64,000 nt of DNA from Phalacrocorax aristotelis (Eukaryota; Chordata; Aves; Suliformes; Phalacrocoracidae): NCBI RefSeq assembly GCF_949628215.1, contig NC_134281.1, positions 11,604,501-11,668,500 on the forward strand, read 5' to 3'. Positions 22,691-36,101 of this stretch are shown one piece after another (position 1 is the stretch's first letter; every line of letters begins with the position of its first letter). Made by a program: the position numbers and the translations under genes. A model generated the notes under the pieces. It was not told the origin of the DNA. It saw nothing but the letters and a program-made list of their open reading frames with translations, and made no database searches.

Positions 22691-25600
22691 AAATGAGGGG
22701 GGAGAAAAAAACAAAACAAACCCACCACATTATACACGCCCAGTTTCTTACAGCCCGCATTAAATGGCTGCTTCTGGATCTCATTAAAGGCAGGAACTGA
22801 GCTACACAAAGCTTTGCAATTTGGCCCAGGATGATACTTCTATTTAAACTTCTTATTTTACGGTACATTTATAGGTTTTATTTATTTTTAAACATTAAGA
22901 ATGTAACTTTAGCCCTGCCTCATCGCATATTTAGGAAGCCAGAAACCTAACCTCATTGACTATTTCTAAAGGCACTATCATATTAACATTTAGATACCAT
23001 CTAACTGAATCCTGACAGAGCTGCACAAAAGTTAATGCACAACACAGCAACAAAGCAAGCAAACATCACCCTCAGCAGACTGGGAAACCAAAGTGAAGGC
23101 CAGAGCCACAGTGCTCAGAAGTGGCAGAATTGAGTTTAATGCACCAACAATGTCTTCTCCAGGAACAGCTTTTCCTGTCTGCTAAACATTTGATGAAAAC
23201 TTCTCACTCAGACACTGACTGAACAAAACAGATAGCATGTGTTCGCCGTACGTACAGCTAAGCATTGGGTAGCATTCAACAGAACTGCTATTGCTAAAAG
23301 TAGGTCAGGACCGTCTGTTCGAACCATGGAGAAAGGAAAGCTGAAGCACACCAGACTATTTGGCCAGGTATTACAGAAAATCTTCATCTGGGATTTCATC
23401 ACTACTTCAAACAGACATGATTCATATTTTACCAGCCTCCACCTCAAACGAGGCACGCCTTCCCAACCGCATTGCCCTATCATTAGGGGCACCTCCCCCC
23501 AGCCTTAGCCAGGATCTTCCTGTTCTCAGCTTTGGCTCCATAGGCTATCTAAGCCAGAGTCCTGCTCTGCACCAGCTGCTTTAGCTATTCTGTGTTGATT
23601 TCTATAAAGAGGAAAGGCCCAACCGTTTCACCCAGAAACAGCCAGGACAGCACGCTATCTTCTCGGTGTAATTGCTTCTGCCTTAGAGTCTATTTTCCTT
23701 GGCAGGGTGCCCTCCAGAAGGCAGGGAGACAACCTCCTGCAACCAGTGCATGCTTCCCAGAGGATGGCACCGTGACCCCTAGCCAAGCTCTCACATCCCA
23801 GAGGCAAAGGCTACACTCCCAAGGCAAGTCCTTTTGCATTTAGCCTGACCTTGGAGTAATGTAGCAAGAGAGGAAAGGAGCTTCAAACATCTTGTGAACC
23901 TCCTGTGAAAGGAGGCCCTGCAGAATTGCACAGTGGAATGGAGAACAGAGAGTCCTACCGCAAAAGGATTTCATGCTAGTAGTGTTACAGACCACAAGCA
24001 GACACACAAGGACCACATCCTGAGCGCCATCATCCAGCTGTTAAGATGCAAATCAGAACTGTTAAACACTGGACACTGCCTTGAATAAATCCTTTTGCTC
24101 TGCAAACACCGAGCAGTGCAAGGTGCTCTGGCCTTTTAAAGAACAGCATTTCCTTGACACTCCAGAAGTCTTCCGTTTTACTACCACAACAGCTCTATAA
24201 AGAATTAATATGCCCTAGGTGGGCAGGAAGAAATTCTTCTCCCTGGAGTTTTCCTTCACTTCAAATAAAATTCACTTTTCTGCCCTCCCCAGTAATATTC
24301 TGGAGAACCATTATGGCCTGACAGCAGTTTGACAGTCTTCCCCCTATCACTCCAACAGTGTCAGCAGTTCTGGCTACAGGCAGTAATGTGCAAATAAATT
24401 TAATGCAATGCAACCACATGAGTACCATCTACCACCCCTCCCACCCAGAAGAGACAGCAAAATCAACAGAATTCCACATCACTACCACCATCTGTTTATG
24501 GTTTGCCTTCAAACCAAGTTGGAGCATATTCTATTTTGTATTACTCAACTAATTTTAAAGCATTATCAGAAATGAAGCTTTGATCAATTAATCTTCCATA
24601 AATTAGTGCTTAAGCTTGGCAGGCGACTAGTAGTCAGCTACAAACTATTAGGCTCAATATTCTGATAATTGAGTTACATAGGTCTGCTAAATAATGATCC
24701 AAGTTGAGGTGGCCAGACATCATCTTCCACCTCTGCAAGCCAATACCAAAGCTTTCATCAGGCCAAGAACACATAGCAAAACACAATGCTGTTCAAAAGC
24801 CTAAGCCAAGTTGCTCATGACACGTATAAAACACAATAGCTCTCACTGCACTACTGCAGAAGACCGAACAGGCTGGGTGCAGACTTGAGAGCCAGGATCA
24901 ACTTGGCACCAGTGTCAACAGCCCTGAGCAACGACTTTCCCACACAGGCTGGAATCTTTGATATCTGGTGCTTCCAAACATAGTCCAACATAGAATGGTG
25001 GCACAGGAACCATCCATGAAGGGCTCTCAAGGTGCATGTGGTCAGGAGCCACAGGTTGGCAGCAGTGATGCAGCATACTCTTCCACCCTACAATCACAGC
25101 CCTCCATCCCAAACATTGTCCACAGCTGCAAGGTCTTGTTTCAAGGATAAAATTCACCGCACCAGGCTGCATTTGGATAGGGGTTGGAGGACTGCTACTG
25201 TGCATGGGCCAGCAGGCAATGTTCTTCATTCATACCGCTGTGGGTCCACAATCTGGAAGAGTGAAAATGAGCAACATGAAAATTAAGTGGCAAAGGAAGC
25301 AGAAGCTAGGACACTGCAAGATTTGGCACTTGCAGAAATAAACCATCTGGAGCAAGAGTTCTCCAGTCACTTTGTTAACAGGCAGACATCTAGTCACACC
25401 TTATCCAGAGCAAGGAATTGTATTACAAGACAAAATTCACCATAAGAAATTTTAACACCATCAAGTGGCTTTGCAACATGAGCTTCTGTTCTTACCTGTA
25501 CACTCAGATTGAGGAGATCCTAACTTTTCCTGGCAAAATATTTGAGCTCCTGGTCCTTTTCAGGGCTGAGAAGACTTCTTTGGTGCTGTCCTAGAAGCAC

Positions 25601-28320
25601 CAAGGTTCAGAACTGGCTACCTCTTCAGGGCAGCTGTGAATTTTAAAGGCTTTTTGGTTAAGACTGTTCTCCATCTGCTTTGCTACCCTCCCACCTTCAG
25701 TCTGACAGCCACTGGCTGGGCAGGACCAACTGGCTCTTTCCTTTGACTTTCAGGGAAGCCCAGACACCTTCACCCTAGGGCCACAGAGATGCACTAACAG
25801 GTCTGCTGCATAAACTGCAGTGCTAGACTGAAATGCAAACTGCTATGAGCAGGAATTTCAGCCAGTATAACTGGCTGACTGTTGGCACTGCAAGAGAATG
25901 CTACCTTACCATGGTAACCCCTGGGGCAAAAGTGCCCGGGAGACAAGAAAACCGGATTTACAGTGGTTTGTTAGGAATAGCACTGAGAGTTTTACATCCG
26001 AGTGGCTGCTCTTCTGCTGGAAGGAACAGCTAAACAGACCAGAGAGGCTGGTAAGGGGAACAAAGAAAAAGTATGCACATCTGTGCTGAAAGGATAAGCC
26101 ATAGCCTGTGGTCAGCACAGTTCTGTTTGCAGACTGTCCCAGTTCCAGGCACTCTTCCTCTGTCATTTTAAGCTATATACCCCACACAGCAGGGACTGTG
26201 CCTTCCTCTGGGAAAGGAAACTTCAGCTCTGCCACAACATAGGTAACTAATCAAAACCTAACAAAAATGTGGCTCGGGCAGCACTCTTCAGACATATACA
26301 TGGACCAAACTGAACAACCGGCCACCTGATTTCACAACCCAGGAGGCTACAGTGGGGCTGGTACGAGTTTAGCATCATAAAAATGTTTTAAATTACACTT
26401 TCTCAAGGCTTGGTGGGAAATACACTAGTTGAAATCATGGACCACAGAAATAGAAGAGGTCATACAGGCTAAAGATGGGTTCAAACTAAATCTAATCTGG
26501 ACAGATTATCTGGACAATGGCAGACAGGTCCAGCACTCACAGGAACAGGCTGAGAAAGAATCATTTCTGGAAGAAAACTACTGATGAAAACAACGATTGA
26601 GAAATTGAGAGTGAAACAGGAAGAATGCTCTCTAAATGAGTTAACAGCTAAACCCACTGCAATGATGAGACTTCTGGTTTGGGATAGAGACTTCTTCCTG
26701 CATCAAACAGCTGACTAAATAGGTGCAACACATCAAGATGATATGGGAACAATCAACAGGAAGGGAACTTAAGCCCACTCCACCTAGTCCCAGTCTTCCC
26801 CAACATGACCCTTGTCCTAACCCTGTATGTGCCCCATCTGTCTTCTTGTCTCAGCCCCAGGCCTGTCTGTACTCCTCATAGCTGTAATCTGAGCACGTGG
26901 CTTCTCAGCCAGTCCACAAAGTGGCTTTCACTGTAGAATATGAGATGCAGTCAAGTCAGTTTCTGTATTCTTGCAGAGGGACTGTAGTTTCCCAAAACAC
27001 ATCAACTCGGTTGTTTTCAGTCATAATAGCACACCTCCAAGAATATATGTCATCTTGGTTCTGCTACCGTCAGCTTTCCATGGCTGTTCCCCAAGGACCA
27101 CAGCAGCAAAGTTAGTCAACAAAAGGTTAAAAAAACCAAAAATGCTACCTTATAGCAGAGACCATGTCCCTAGGGACAAAAAGGTAAGATGGCCCGGCAT
27201 TGTCTCTTCCTTCTGAAGGAGAAAGGAGAAGTTCAAAGGAACAACTAGGACTGTTCTGTACTGTGCCCTCTGCAGATTTGGGTAAGCATCTAAAACCAAG
27301 TGCAAGAGCAGACTTTCAAGGGTGAAACATCTAGAAGTGAACCCTATTTTCAAGTTATTTTTAAATGTTTAGACAGGACCTAAAATAAGACCAGTGTTTG
27401 GAGTACTTTTGAATAGTACAAACCTCATGTAGGCCATGACATTTTTAGTTTGAAAACGCTTTGGAACAAGGACTGTACTGTTTATACATCTGCTTATCAC
27501 CCATTTTAGCTCAAATTAAGTTATAGTCCATTACCAGGCAAAAACCACTCTTTTAAAGGGAGGAAGTTCACAAAAATAAGATTTAGGCTATCAGCAGTAA
27601 GACAGTCTCTGTAACTCAGTAAAACACATACCGTCTCAGAATAGTAGGAACAGTATATGCCACAGAGAAAGGAAGAAAGTCAGCTTCTCTGCTTAGAATG
27701 TCTTCACACCACCCTTCCTAGCTGAGTACTTTCCAGAAATATACTCTCCACCTCTCTTCAAATTCAAGTCAACAGTCTGCAGACTCGAACAGCCCACAGG
27801 CAATGCCTTTAGCAAGTAAGAGGTATATGTGGTACATCACAAGCAGCACAGGACCAGCCTAGAACACAAGCTGTGCCAGTCCCTGTTTTTACAAGTGTTA
27901 TTTTACCCCACCTTCCTGCTCATGCTGACAAACTACATTGCAGTTGTCTGGCTCTGGCGATGGCCTGAAATATAAGTACGAAGTAAGCACATAGTAGCAC
28001 TTTATCTCCCTGAATACTCTCCCGGGCTTCAACAATGTGCCGCTCAGGGATTTCTTGGGATAGAGGTGGTTTCTATGCATTTAGTAACCTTCAATAGCTC
28101 CTTCTTCTACGGAGCTGCCCTGCGTCCTCAAATACACACAGATGTTTGGCATTTATAACATCCTGTGGCAAGAAGCTTCCCAGGTTAACTGCACACATCA
28201 AGGACTAGGTCATTATTTGTTTTTGAGCTTAACTACATGCTGACTCCATTCAATACCTATTCATACCAGTAATCATAGAGGCAAAAAAAGGTTGCTCCCC
28301 CTATAACCTTTCCATACCAT
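22691..28320 (-). other. First PLXNB1 intron: no gene seen
   Basis: 5.6 kb of AT-rich sequence. The longest frames (for example 104 codons at 24,915-25,229, minus) have no recognisable motif. No clear repeat beyond weak CR1-like traces. Confidence 0.6.
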
Positions 28321-28329
28321 TCAGGTTTT

Positions 28330-28450
28330 GAAGATAACTATCACTCATAACTTTTCAGGTGGAAGAGTCCCAGTTTATTCAGTCGCTCTTTGTATGGAAG
28401 GTAATTCTCACCTCTGATCACTGTTGCTGCTGTTTCATTTCTAATAACTG
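28330..28450 (-). mobile_element. Ancient CR1 fragment
   Basis: The run 'gtggaagagtcccagtttat' then 'tcagtcgctctttgtatgga' is close to the reverse complement of an old CR1 3' region (compare 'ctgaacagtcccagtttattcagtctctcctcataagg'). Ends are not determinable by eye. Confidence 0.6.
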
Positions 28451-31400
28451 GAGATACTTTTCTTAAGATGCAACGGTTTTCCTAAAGCTGTTGAAAACTC
28501 AACTTCCGTAAGAGCTGGAGAAACTATCATGACAGCTATTAAACACAGCAGGGATTCCCAACTGCTAGAGTGAACTGCTAGTCAGGTACTTCTCTGTTAA
28601 AATATTCAGCCTAACTTCTTAAACGGAGTTTGCTCAAATGCAAGTTTATTTTCATGCAACAACATCAGCTACACCTTCTTCCTGGTGTATATTTTTCAAA
28701 AACTTTCTCTCCCCATTAGTACTTTGAAAATACAAATTACCTTATACTTGGTTTAGCCTGCCCCAATGAATGATATATCCCTTGCAACAAAGGTTGCATG
28801 CCAGAGCTTTATTCTGTTGTATGTTCTTTATGAACATTTGAACCACCAATTTTTTTCCTCAAGTATGGGCACAGTATTTAGTGATTTCCTGTTGCTAGTT
28901 AAAACAATAATATCCTTACTAGACCTTGTTCTCCTACAGAGTCACATAAGAATATTTGGGTTTGGACACTGTTTTTATCATGACTCCCTCAAAATCCTGA
29001 GTAATTTCTTCCACAGATGTAGTGATCCTAATTGCTTCCTACATTCCTGATTATCAGATGTAGGACTTTATTATTTATACACACTTAGCTCACTAAGCAA
29101 CCTGAACTTTCCTGTCAGGCTGAAGTATCTGGCTTTTCTCTGTTCTTTGCCAGTTTCACTATTAAGAGTCAAGCATTTTTTAAAGATGCAGAGATGTAGA
29201 AGTGTAACTGGAATTAAAGAAAAAGAAGTGAGGCCATTAAAATCCAACAGAGTTTAAGAAAGGGCAGATATATTACTTATAGTTACAATACTAACAGCAT
29301 TTCAAAAAATATAAACCTACCTCACAATTTAGGGCTTTGAGCCATTATCTAGGGGTTAGAAGGAACACCTCACCCCACAGACAGCCCATAACTGGTCATG
29401 ATCAAGGGAGAGAACCCTCCTTGCAAGGTTCTAAAAGCAACCTGTGGTGCTTTTAGAGGCAAAACGTAGAAGCATATTTGGAATTTTGTTCTTTACCTCA
29501 CTGTCAATATGTGTAGGTCTCCATTATTTTTCCACTGAGAGAAGCTCAGAACTACCAAAGACAAGAATCTAGTTGTTGTAAGGTTAAATAATTAAACAGA
29601 TGGAGCATCTGTACCTAGTGAGGAAGAGCTCAACATGCAGTGGGAGGCATCTCAGAAACAGAACTGGAAGACAACAGGATGCAGGTCCACAGAGCCATTT
29701 GGACTAGTCTTTCCCTGAAATACCACATTTGGAACTGGAGCTGGAGTTTGAGGTAGCTCTGCAGAGGCTTTACATCACATGTGAAGGTAGTACATGGCCC
29801 CAGGTCTAGAAATACCCAAATCCCAAGCTGTTCTGACCGCTCTGCAGAAAGCACACCATACAGAACTGTTTGCCAGGTGTAGGAAGCAATGAGAAAGAAA
29901 TGTCTACAGCCAAGATATCATCACAGTTTGGAAAAACATGCCCTTCACCCCCTGAAGGTGAGAGTTTCTCCTGAAGAAGTCTCACCCTGCACACAGCACA
30001 GCAGCTTTTTGTTTATCTTTACTCTAAAAAAGAAAAAGTGGTGGTCCACAGAAGATCAGCCCCTACACTGCTTAAAAAGGAGGAGAGAAAAAAGAAGGGA
30101 AAAATAACACTGTCCTAGATAACACTGAATTGCTACTCCGACCGCACCGGAATGAAGTAGAGTGCGACTCAACCATAACTCACATTTCAGAAGTTACTTT
30201 GTTCAGCCATGATCTTTCGCACTTAATGGTACTAAAAGGCATGTCCTCTAGTGCACTTCTGCCGGAGCACTTTTTCAATTGGATCTGGACATAATCAGCT
30301 CAATATCTAAAAGAATACAACATACAGACCTCTGCTTTCCTTATGGTCTTTTATTTTTTATGTACCCTGAAAGCATGGATCCAGAAGAGACTGGCCTGAA
30401 TTCAAGTCATCTCAAGTACTTAGTCATTCCCTATTTCAAACAGTTTTGATTTAGTAGTTTTACTTGAATCACCCAGAGCAACGCAAAGCTGAGGAAACCA
30501 GACTCACCAATCTTGGTACATGCATTTTACGTACTCAGGATTCGTTCCTGGAGGCTCCAGATTGACACAGGTTTTCCAAAATCTTGCTCTTTACCATCCA
30601 AGAGTTCAATCCAGGTCTACTACCAAACTGATACCACACAAGCTGAACACACATGGAGTCTGAGCTAGGGGTTGCTGTCCGGCTTTGTTCATTGTTTTTA
30701 CTTCTACTATAGCTGCAAGTCCAAGAAGCAGACATCCATCTGATGAAGGGCTCCTATACTCCCAGTGCTCTAACGCAATACTCATCTCTCCAGTGCAAGA
30801 GTCAGTGACTCATCTAAATCAGCACCTACTGTCCAGATGCCAGGGTTTCACTCCCCAACCAGAAGTTCATGCAGATCTGCAGATCTCCAGCAGCTCATTC
30901 AGCCTGGGATCTCTTCTGTACCACCCTATATTTGATATTCAAATTCCCATATTAAAATTCCACACATTCACTTACAGAGTGCTTCACCAGGCAAACTGAA
31001 ATAGGAGTTGCAGCTACCCTGTTTAACAGGAAGCGGCCTGAAAGGATAAGTCAGTTTCAGGGAGACATTTCTTCAAGGGTCTATAGCTGTCAACACCACC
31101 GAGCTCACCCAGCACAATGCAGCTCATCACACTCCATGGTGATTGACAGCCAGATATGAACGTCACTCCTGCTCCAGGAGACTGTCTTCAGATTTGGCAC
31201 TACTCACTGGCACATTTCTGGCGATACATTACCATCAGAAAGTAGTTTTTTCATTTTGATGTTTCTGTCTGAAGGTTAATTGCATTCCCTTGTACAGAAT
31301 ATTCAAAGTTTAAAAGTGGTTTTTTGCATTGCAAGAGAGATGGAAGTGCAGCGCCAGAGGTGTTGAGAAGATCCTTGCAAAAGGTGTAGAGTGGCCTGAC

Positions 31401-31640
31401 TTGGGCACCACTGCAAACCACAAATCCCAAACAGTCCCTCAAGAAAGGGGGGTGCAGCTGGGGAGGAGGACCAAGACAAAGACAAAAATGACAAGGTAAT
31501 AGACAGGCAACCTTTGGAGTAAATACATCTGGTTACAGGAGAACTCTACAGATCAAAGCTTCTGTTGAAGAGATGCCCTCTGTCCTTTGTAGGATTTCCC
31601 TATGTAAAGGGAACAAGTGCATATTCTCACATTCAGCCAC
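28451..31640 (-). other. First PLXNB1 intron: no gene seen
   Basis: 3.2 kb. A minus-strand AATAAA-type signal lies within the T-rich run at about 30,345-30,360 (plus-strand tttatttttta). A minus-strand acceptor-like site (tcctcctccccag) at about 31,460 opens a 60-70-codon frame of unknown meaning. Confidence 0.5.
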
Positions 31641-31644
31641 TCAC

Positions 31645-31920
31645 TTTTTCCAGTAGTCCACGTGCCTGGTGAACCCACTCGTTCAGCTAATCACAGGTGG
31701 TACCGTTCATCAGGTGGGTTCATTATGCAGCAGCATCAAGAGGCTGCCCAGGATTACACTGGCCACACAAACCAAAATGATCAGGAACACCGAGGAGCCC
31801 AGGGGGCTGCAGCAGTCCACGGGCGTCCCGGTGCTGACTCCCGGCGCATTTTGCTTACCATCTGGACTCTTGGGAACGTTGAGACACCTTCATTTCTCTT
31901 ATCGAAGACCGTGCCTCAAG
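31645..31920 (-). other. Exon-like CpG-rich segment encoding a transmembrane helix (unidentified)
   Basis: On the minus strand a strong acceptor (tgttgttttttccag) opens at 31,920. There is a donor-like ATG|GTAAGC at 31,859 and another, AAA|GTGAGT, at 31,645. A 59-codon frame without ATG runs from 31,889 to a TGA at 31,712-31,710. It ends with CCSPLGSSVF, then the hydrophobic LIILVCVASVILGSLLMLL, then a short tail HNEPT. The segment has about a dozen CpGs in 280 bp, unusual for this intron. The strong acceptor does not lead into the transmembrane frame (stops intervene), so the exon structure is unresolved. It could be a 5'-UTR exon of PLXNB1, the last exon of an unknown minus-strand gene, or a decayed exon. 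I do not recognise the protein. Confidence 0.3.
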
Positions 31921-34900
31921 CTGGAAAAAACAACATAACATGAAATGCAACGACTATTTTTCCAATAAATTACATCTCTGTTGCACTTGACTCCTGCTGT
32001 GGTTCCCTTCTCCCGAGAAGGCAAGGTCTGGCCAGCTGCACAAAGTCCAGGCAGCCCTGGGAAAACAATGGGATCTTTTTCTTGCCAGAATGAGCCTTCC
32101 CGTTCACCCTTCTAACCATGGCACAGAGGACACCCCCAGTGTGTCTGCAGGGGAGAGGAGTCTGTTGGCATAGCAACAGTACACCCTAACTCTCTGCTAA
32201 TGAACAGGGATAAAATGTTTTGTTCTCATTAGGAAAAATACAGACACATTCCTGATTGGTGAGTAATGTCTCTGCCTCTGGGAGATTAGCTCAGAGCTGT
32301 GCAGCCTGAAACAGCTTCCATTCAGCCCACTGCAGTGCTTCCCTTGAACAGCCACTCTCCAAGGACCACACATCTCTCAAGGGCAAGCCTTCAGAGCCTT
32401 CTGTAGCACTTTTCCTTCAGGCCTGAGACAGCTCAAGGCAAGAATAATGAGAAGAGGCTTGACAGGAGCAAACCAGAACAGGGACAATGGGAACACACTC
32501 CCTGTCCCTGCAAGATCACGGCAGAAAAGCCAGCTCTTGCTGGTGCATTTGCTGCACCTGGGTCCCAAGCTACCGCCACAGCAGGGGAGAGTTTCTCTTT
32601 ATGCATCCACCACAGGTCTGCCTCGCACAGAGCTCAGTTCAGAGCAGGGCTCTGGCTCCCACTCCAGCCATGTTTCCCATTGCTGGGCAGGTAAATGGAA
32701 GAGGAAAGAGCTGCAGTACACTCAAAAGCAGAGCTCAGTGACCACTAAGTGCGGACAACCAAACATTAGCAGCTGCCTACCACTCTTTATTAGGATTTTG
32801 GCATCTAAAAATCAGCAAGATCCACCAGGAGAAATCTCTATATACTTTGGTGTTTGCAGAATATTTGCATAGACACTGTTGTTTCATCACTCATGTCTGT
32901 ATCTAGGTGCTGATCCAGGCTACACCCTTGGTCTTGCAAGAAGTAAAAGTCTCTGCCCTTAACAGACAATACTGTTTCCCAAACCCTCTCCCCCTCCAGA
33001 TCCTCCTGCCACAGGGGCCAGCACAACAAGTGGGAGGATCACAGTATTTCAGCCTTCACAAAGAGGATCTGGGGCAGGAGCAAAGCCAAATATCCCATGC
33101 ACAAACAAAAATCCAATCTCCAACCACATATTTCCCATGGTTTTTGGCATAACCTGGTCTGCACAGCACAAGCGCAGCCCAGCAAAATTAAACCACAGAA
33201 CTGCACTCCGAGCCCATGGTATATCTCTCCTTTATATTAGTACCGGGTCCCATTCACATACATCAGTTCTCCTTGCCTTGAATTCAGAAGCTGTTGAGAA
33301 CAGGGTGTGGACACCTTAGTCCTCAGAGAGGACTTCAGAGAGTATTTCTAGGGGATAAACAGGTACTCTAACTCCCTTCTCACTCTGCTTGGAAGTTGGT
33401 GCTGTCCAGGATTAGTACCCCATGCAGAGATACACACAGCTCTAAAACAAACTGGGATGTGGCAGAGCCCTCTTGCTCTCCCGGCCCCCTGCACTGGTGA
33501 TGGAGATGTGGTGGGATCTGGGCTATGAGGCAGCCACAGGCTGTGCTCCGAGCACTTGCTAACCCCCTTCCCTGGCCCCTCTGACTTTCACCTGCTCTCG
33601 CCCCTCTTCCCGCTCCTCAAACAGCTCAACTCAGCAGCTCAAAATGGTGCAGGAGAAGAAGGTGGAGTCAGCATCTGGAAAGAAGGGCCCTGCTCTCTTA
33701 CACCTTTGAGAAACTTGCATGTCGTGTAGCGTCTGACGCTCCTTCAAACACTGCTGCTTTCGCTTAGCCACAAAACCCGTATGTTAACCTGTGCTGCGAT
33801 CTGCTCGTGGAACTACTGGGACTTGATTTCTACTTTATATCCTTCTGGCTGAGAAATAATGTATTTCAGTCCCCTAGGCAGGAACTCTATTGCCTGCAAA
33901 GCCATCTCACTCTGCCTAAAGAAAGGAAATAAACCCAGCGGCCAGCCAAGCAGCGACAGACCCCTGCCTTGGCCAGCAGCCTCTGTCCAGCCTGTGGTGA
34001 AGCTCAGATCCCTCCCAGCCCAACACAAGGCCAGAGGGGCCAGGGTGCTGTTTTCTAGCCTCTGGGCATTTTACTTCTTTCCAGGCGAGATCCCTCCCCC
34101 AGCCCTGGTCAGAAAGGAAAAGCCGTGGGAATGGAGCTCAACACCCCGAGGTAGGCTCACCCCCAGCCGACGAAGAGCGCTTAACTCCCTCCACGCCGGT
34201 GGGCAGCCCTCTGCAGAGACTGCCGCCACATGGACGGCTTGCTGGCAGGCCCTCCAGCAAAGGGTTACAGCTGCAGGACTGGCCCCATCCTGCTCCCCAG
34301 GCTGCTGCTTCCCCACATTGAGAGGCTCAGCCCCCATAAGGGCTGGCCTGCACCAGAGCCTGCAGTGCTGTGCCACGAGCAGGGAAGACAGCTGAGGGCA
34401 GACCTGCCACTCACCCACCACAGTCCCTTATGCTTTTCAAGGACACCTGCAGGTCCTGCTGCCCTACCTTTCAGTGTTTCCATCCTCCACCAGCACACAG
34501 AGAGCAAGCCAAGAGAGGAGAGCACTCTTTCCGTCTTTCCACACTCCCAGCATGTCCCAGAGGCTGCCTACTTAACAGAAAGATATCTTCATCATTGCAT
34601 CAAAGCATGCTTTCTTCCTTTTACTCCACATGCTGCTGTACGAAAGCCATGCTGCCATACAAAGCAGCCCCTCACTCGGTGCAAAGCATGCGGTCAGCAA
34701 TCAGCCGGCATGTCAGGAGTTAAGTTAGCATTTCCATTCTCCTGACCTGTACCAACACTGGCTGAATATCGAGCTATTCTTTGCAGCCTGATAAAGCATG
34801 AGAAAGCTGAAGGCCTCACACACTCCACTTTTCACAGCTTGGCCCGCTGCCCACAAGCTGTCACTCCCTGGCACGCAGGGCAAAGAGAGAGAAGAAGGCC

Positions 34901-36100
34901 AAACTGCAGCCAGCTGCAATGAATCACTCGCTCCCCCCAGTCCCCTCCTCCCCAGGGAGCCTGGATCCCTCCTTCCGGCAAGGGGATAATATCTGCCTGG
35001 CTATGCTGGCTTCTTTCACAGAAAAAGCCATCCTTTTCGAGGCGGGGGGTGGGCTCCTATTGCAAAGGCTCCTGTCACAGAAAAGTGCAAAGCGGCTCCC
35101 AGCAAGACCAAAGAACAAGGATTTCTGCTCAGCGGCCAGATGGGAATGCACTCCTGCAAGTGTTCACCACAAACACCACTTAAAAATCTGATGTTGGCTA
35201 TTTGTCTAAATTTCTGGAAATTCTGGAGAAAGGCTCAGGCACAGAATGTGATTTGAAGGATACCGCTTATCCTTCATGCCCCACTCATGCAATATTCATT
35301 TCAGGGACCGATTCCCATTGCAGTCCCTTCCTAGCCCCCCTTCTCCCCCTCACTACAACATCTAAGCACAGTTACCATGTCTATCCGAGCCCTTCCAACC
35401 ACCACCACCACCACCTCACGTTTGTTTTGATGGGTTCCACCATACCAGCTGCTTCCCCACGTGGGAGTTCATTCTTCATTTTTAACATGAAGCAGCACAG
35501 AGAAACACATGCAAATCTCAGGGTCAGAGGAGTCCAAGACAAAAAAAAGCAGCGGAGGTGGCACAGGAGCACCAAGATCATCGCATACCTTCCTTGTGCT
35601 ATAGGCTTGAGTTTGTAGAGCAAAGCCTTTACAAGGTAAAGGTGTTGGCTGTTTGCTAAGGAAGGGGATATTTATCGATGAAACACACAAACTCATCCCC
35701 TCACAATCAGCCTAAGCATGAACTAACCAGTGGCACATGGGTCCTCATGGCACATGGGATATTTTCATCCACTTATTTCTGACTCCTGCACTGAAAGGTG
35801 TTCATTGTACAGTAGACAGTCCTCGCCTGAATGCTCTCATCTCTCTCCTGGTACAGAACAAGAAGCTGCAGTTTTACCAGGAGAAGGGTTTAACACCAAG
35901 CCCAGTCAAGACAGTATCTCACTGCCTCCAAGGAGAGATGAGAGGTTGCCTTCCCAACAGCACATACTGCCACCTCCAGCATCCCACTAGCAAACCTGTA
36001 ACCTTCCCTAACCCAGTGCCTCATATCCCTAACAGCATTACAATACTCCCCACTCCCCTTTCCTCCGTAAGGCAGCCATTTAGGTTCCAAGCCCAGCGTA
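31921..36100 (-). other. First PLXNB1 intron, moderately GC-rich sub-region
   Basis: 4.2 kb that is richer in GC than its surroundings, especially 33.4-35.2 kb, with scattered CpGs at 34.08-34.40 kb. Long frames in several phases on both strands (up to 178 codons) come with the composition and lack motifs. A minus-strand acceptor (ttatttcctttctttag) at about 33,925 opens a 33-codon frame. An (ACC)n run lies at about 35,397-35,415. Confidence 0.5.
35397..35415 (+). repeat. (ACC)n microsatellite
   Basis: About six ACC units in a row (ccaaccaccaccaccaccacc). On the PLXNB1 sense strand it reads (GGT)n. Confidence 0.85.
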
Positions 36101-36101
36101 C

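Noticed and set aside
24915..25229. 104-codon minus-strand frame.
   Set aside because: No recognisable protein; it may be part of an unidentified old repeat, but I could not support that.
33813..33925. 33-codon frame behind a strong minus-strand acceptor (cctttctttag), ending KVEIKSQ.
   Set aside because: Its entry phase does not match the nearby candidate exons and no upstream partner was found; kept only as a remark.
33859..34745. 178- and 171-codon plus-strand frames.
   Set aside because: Local GC richness opens several phases at once. No motif, and the composition is Ser/Pro/Cys-rich in the way random GC-rich DNA reads.
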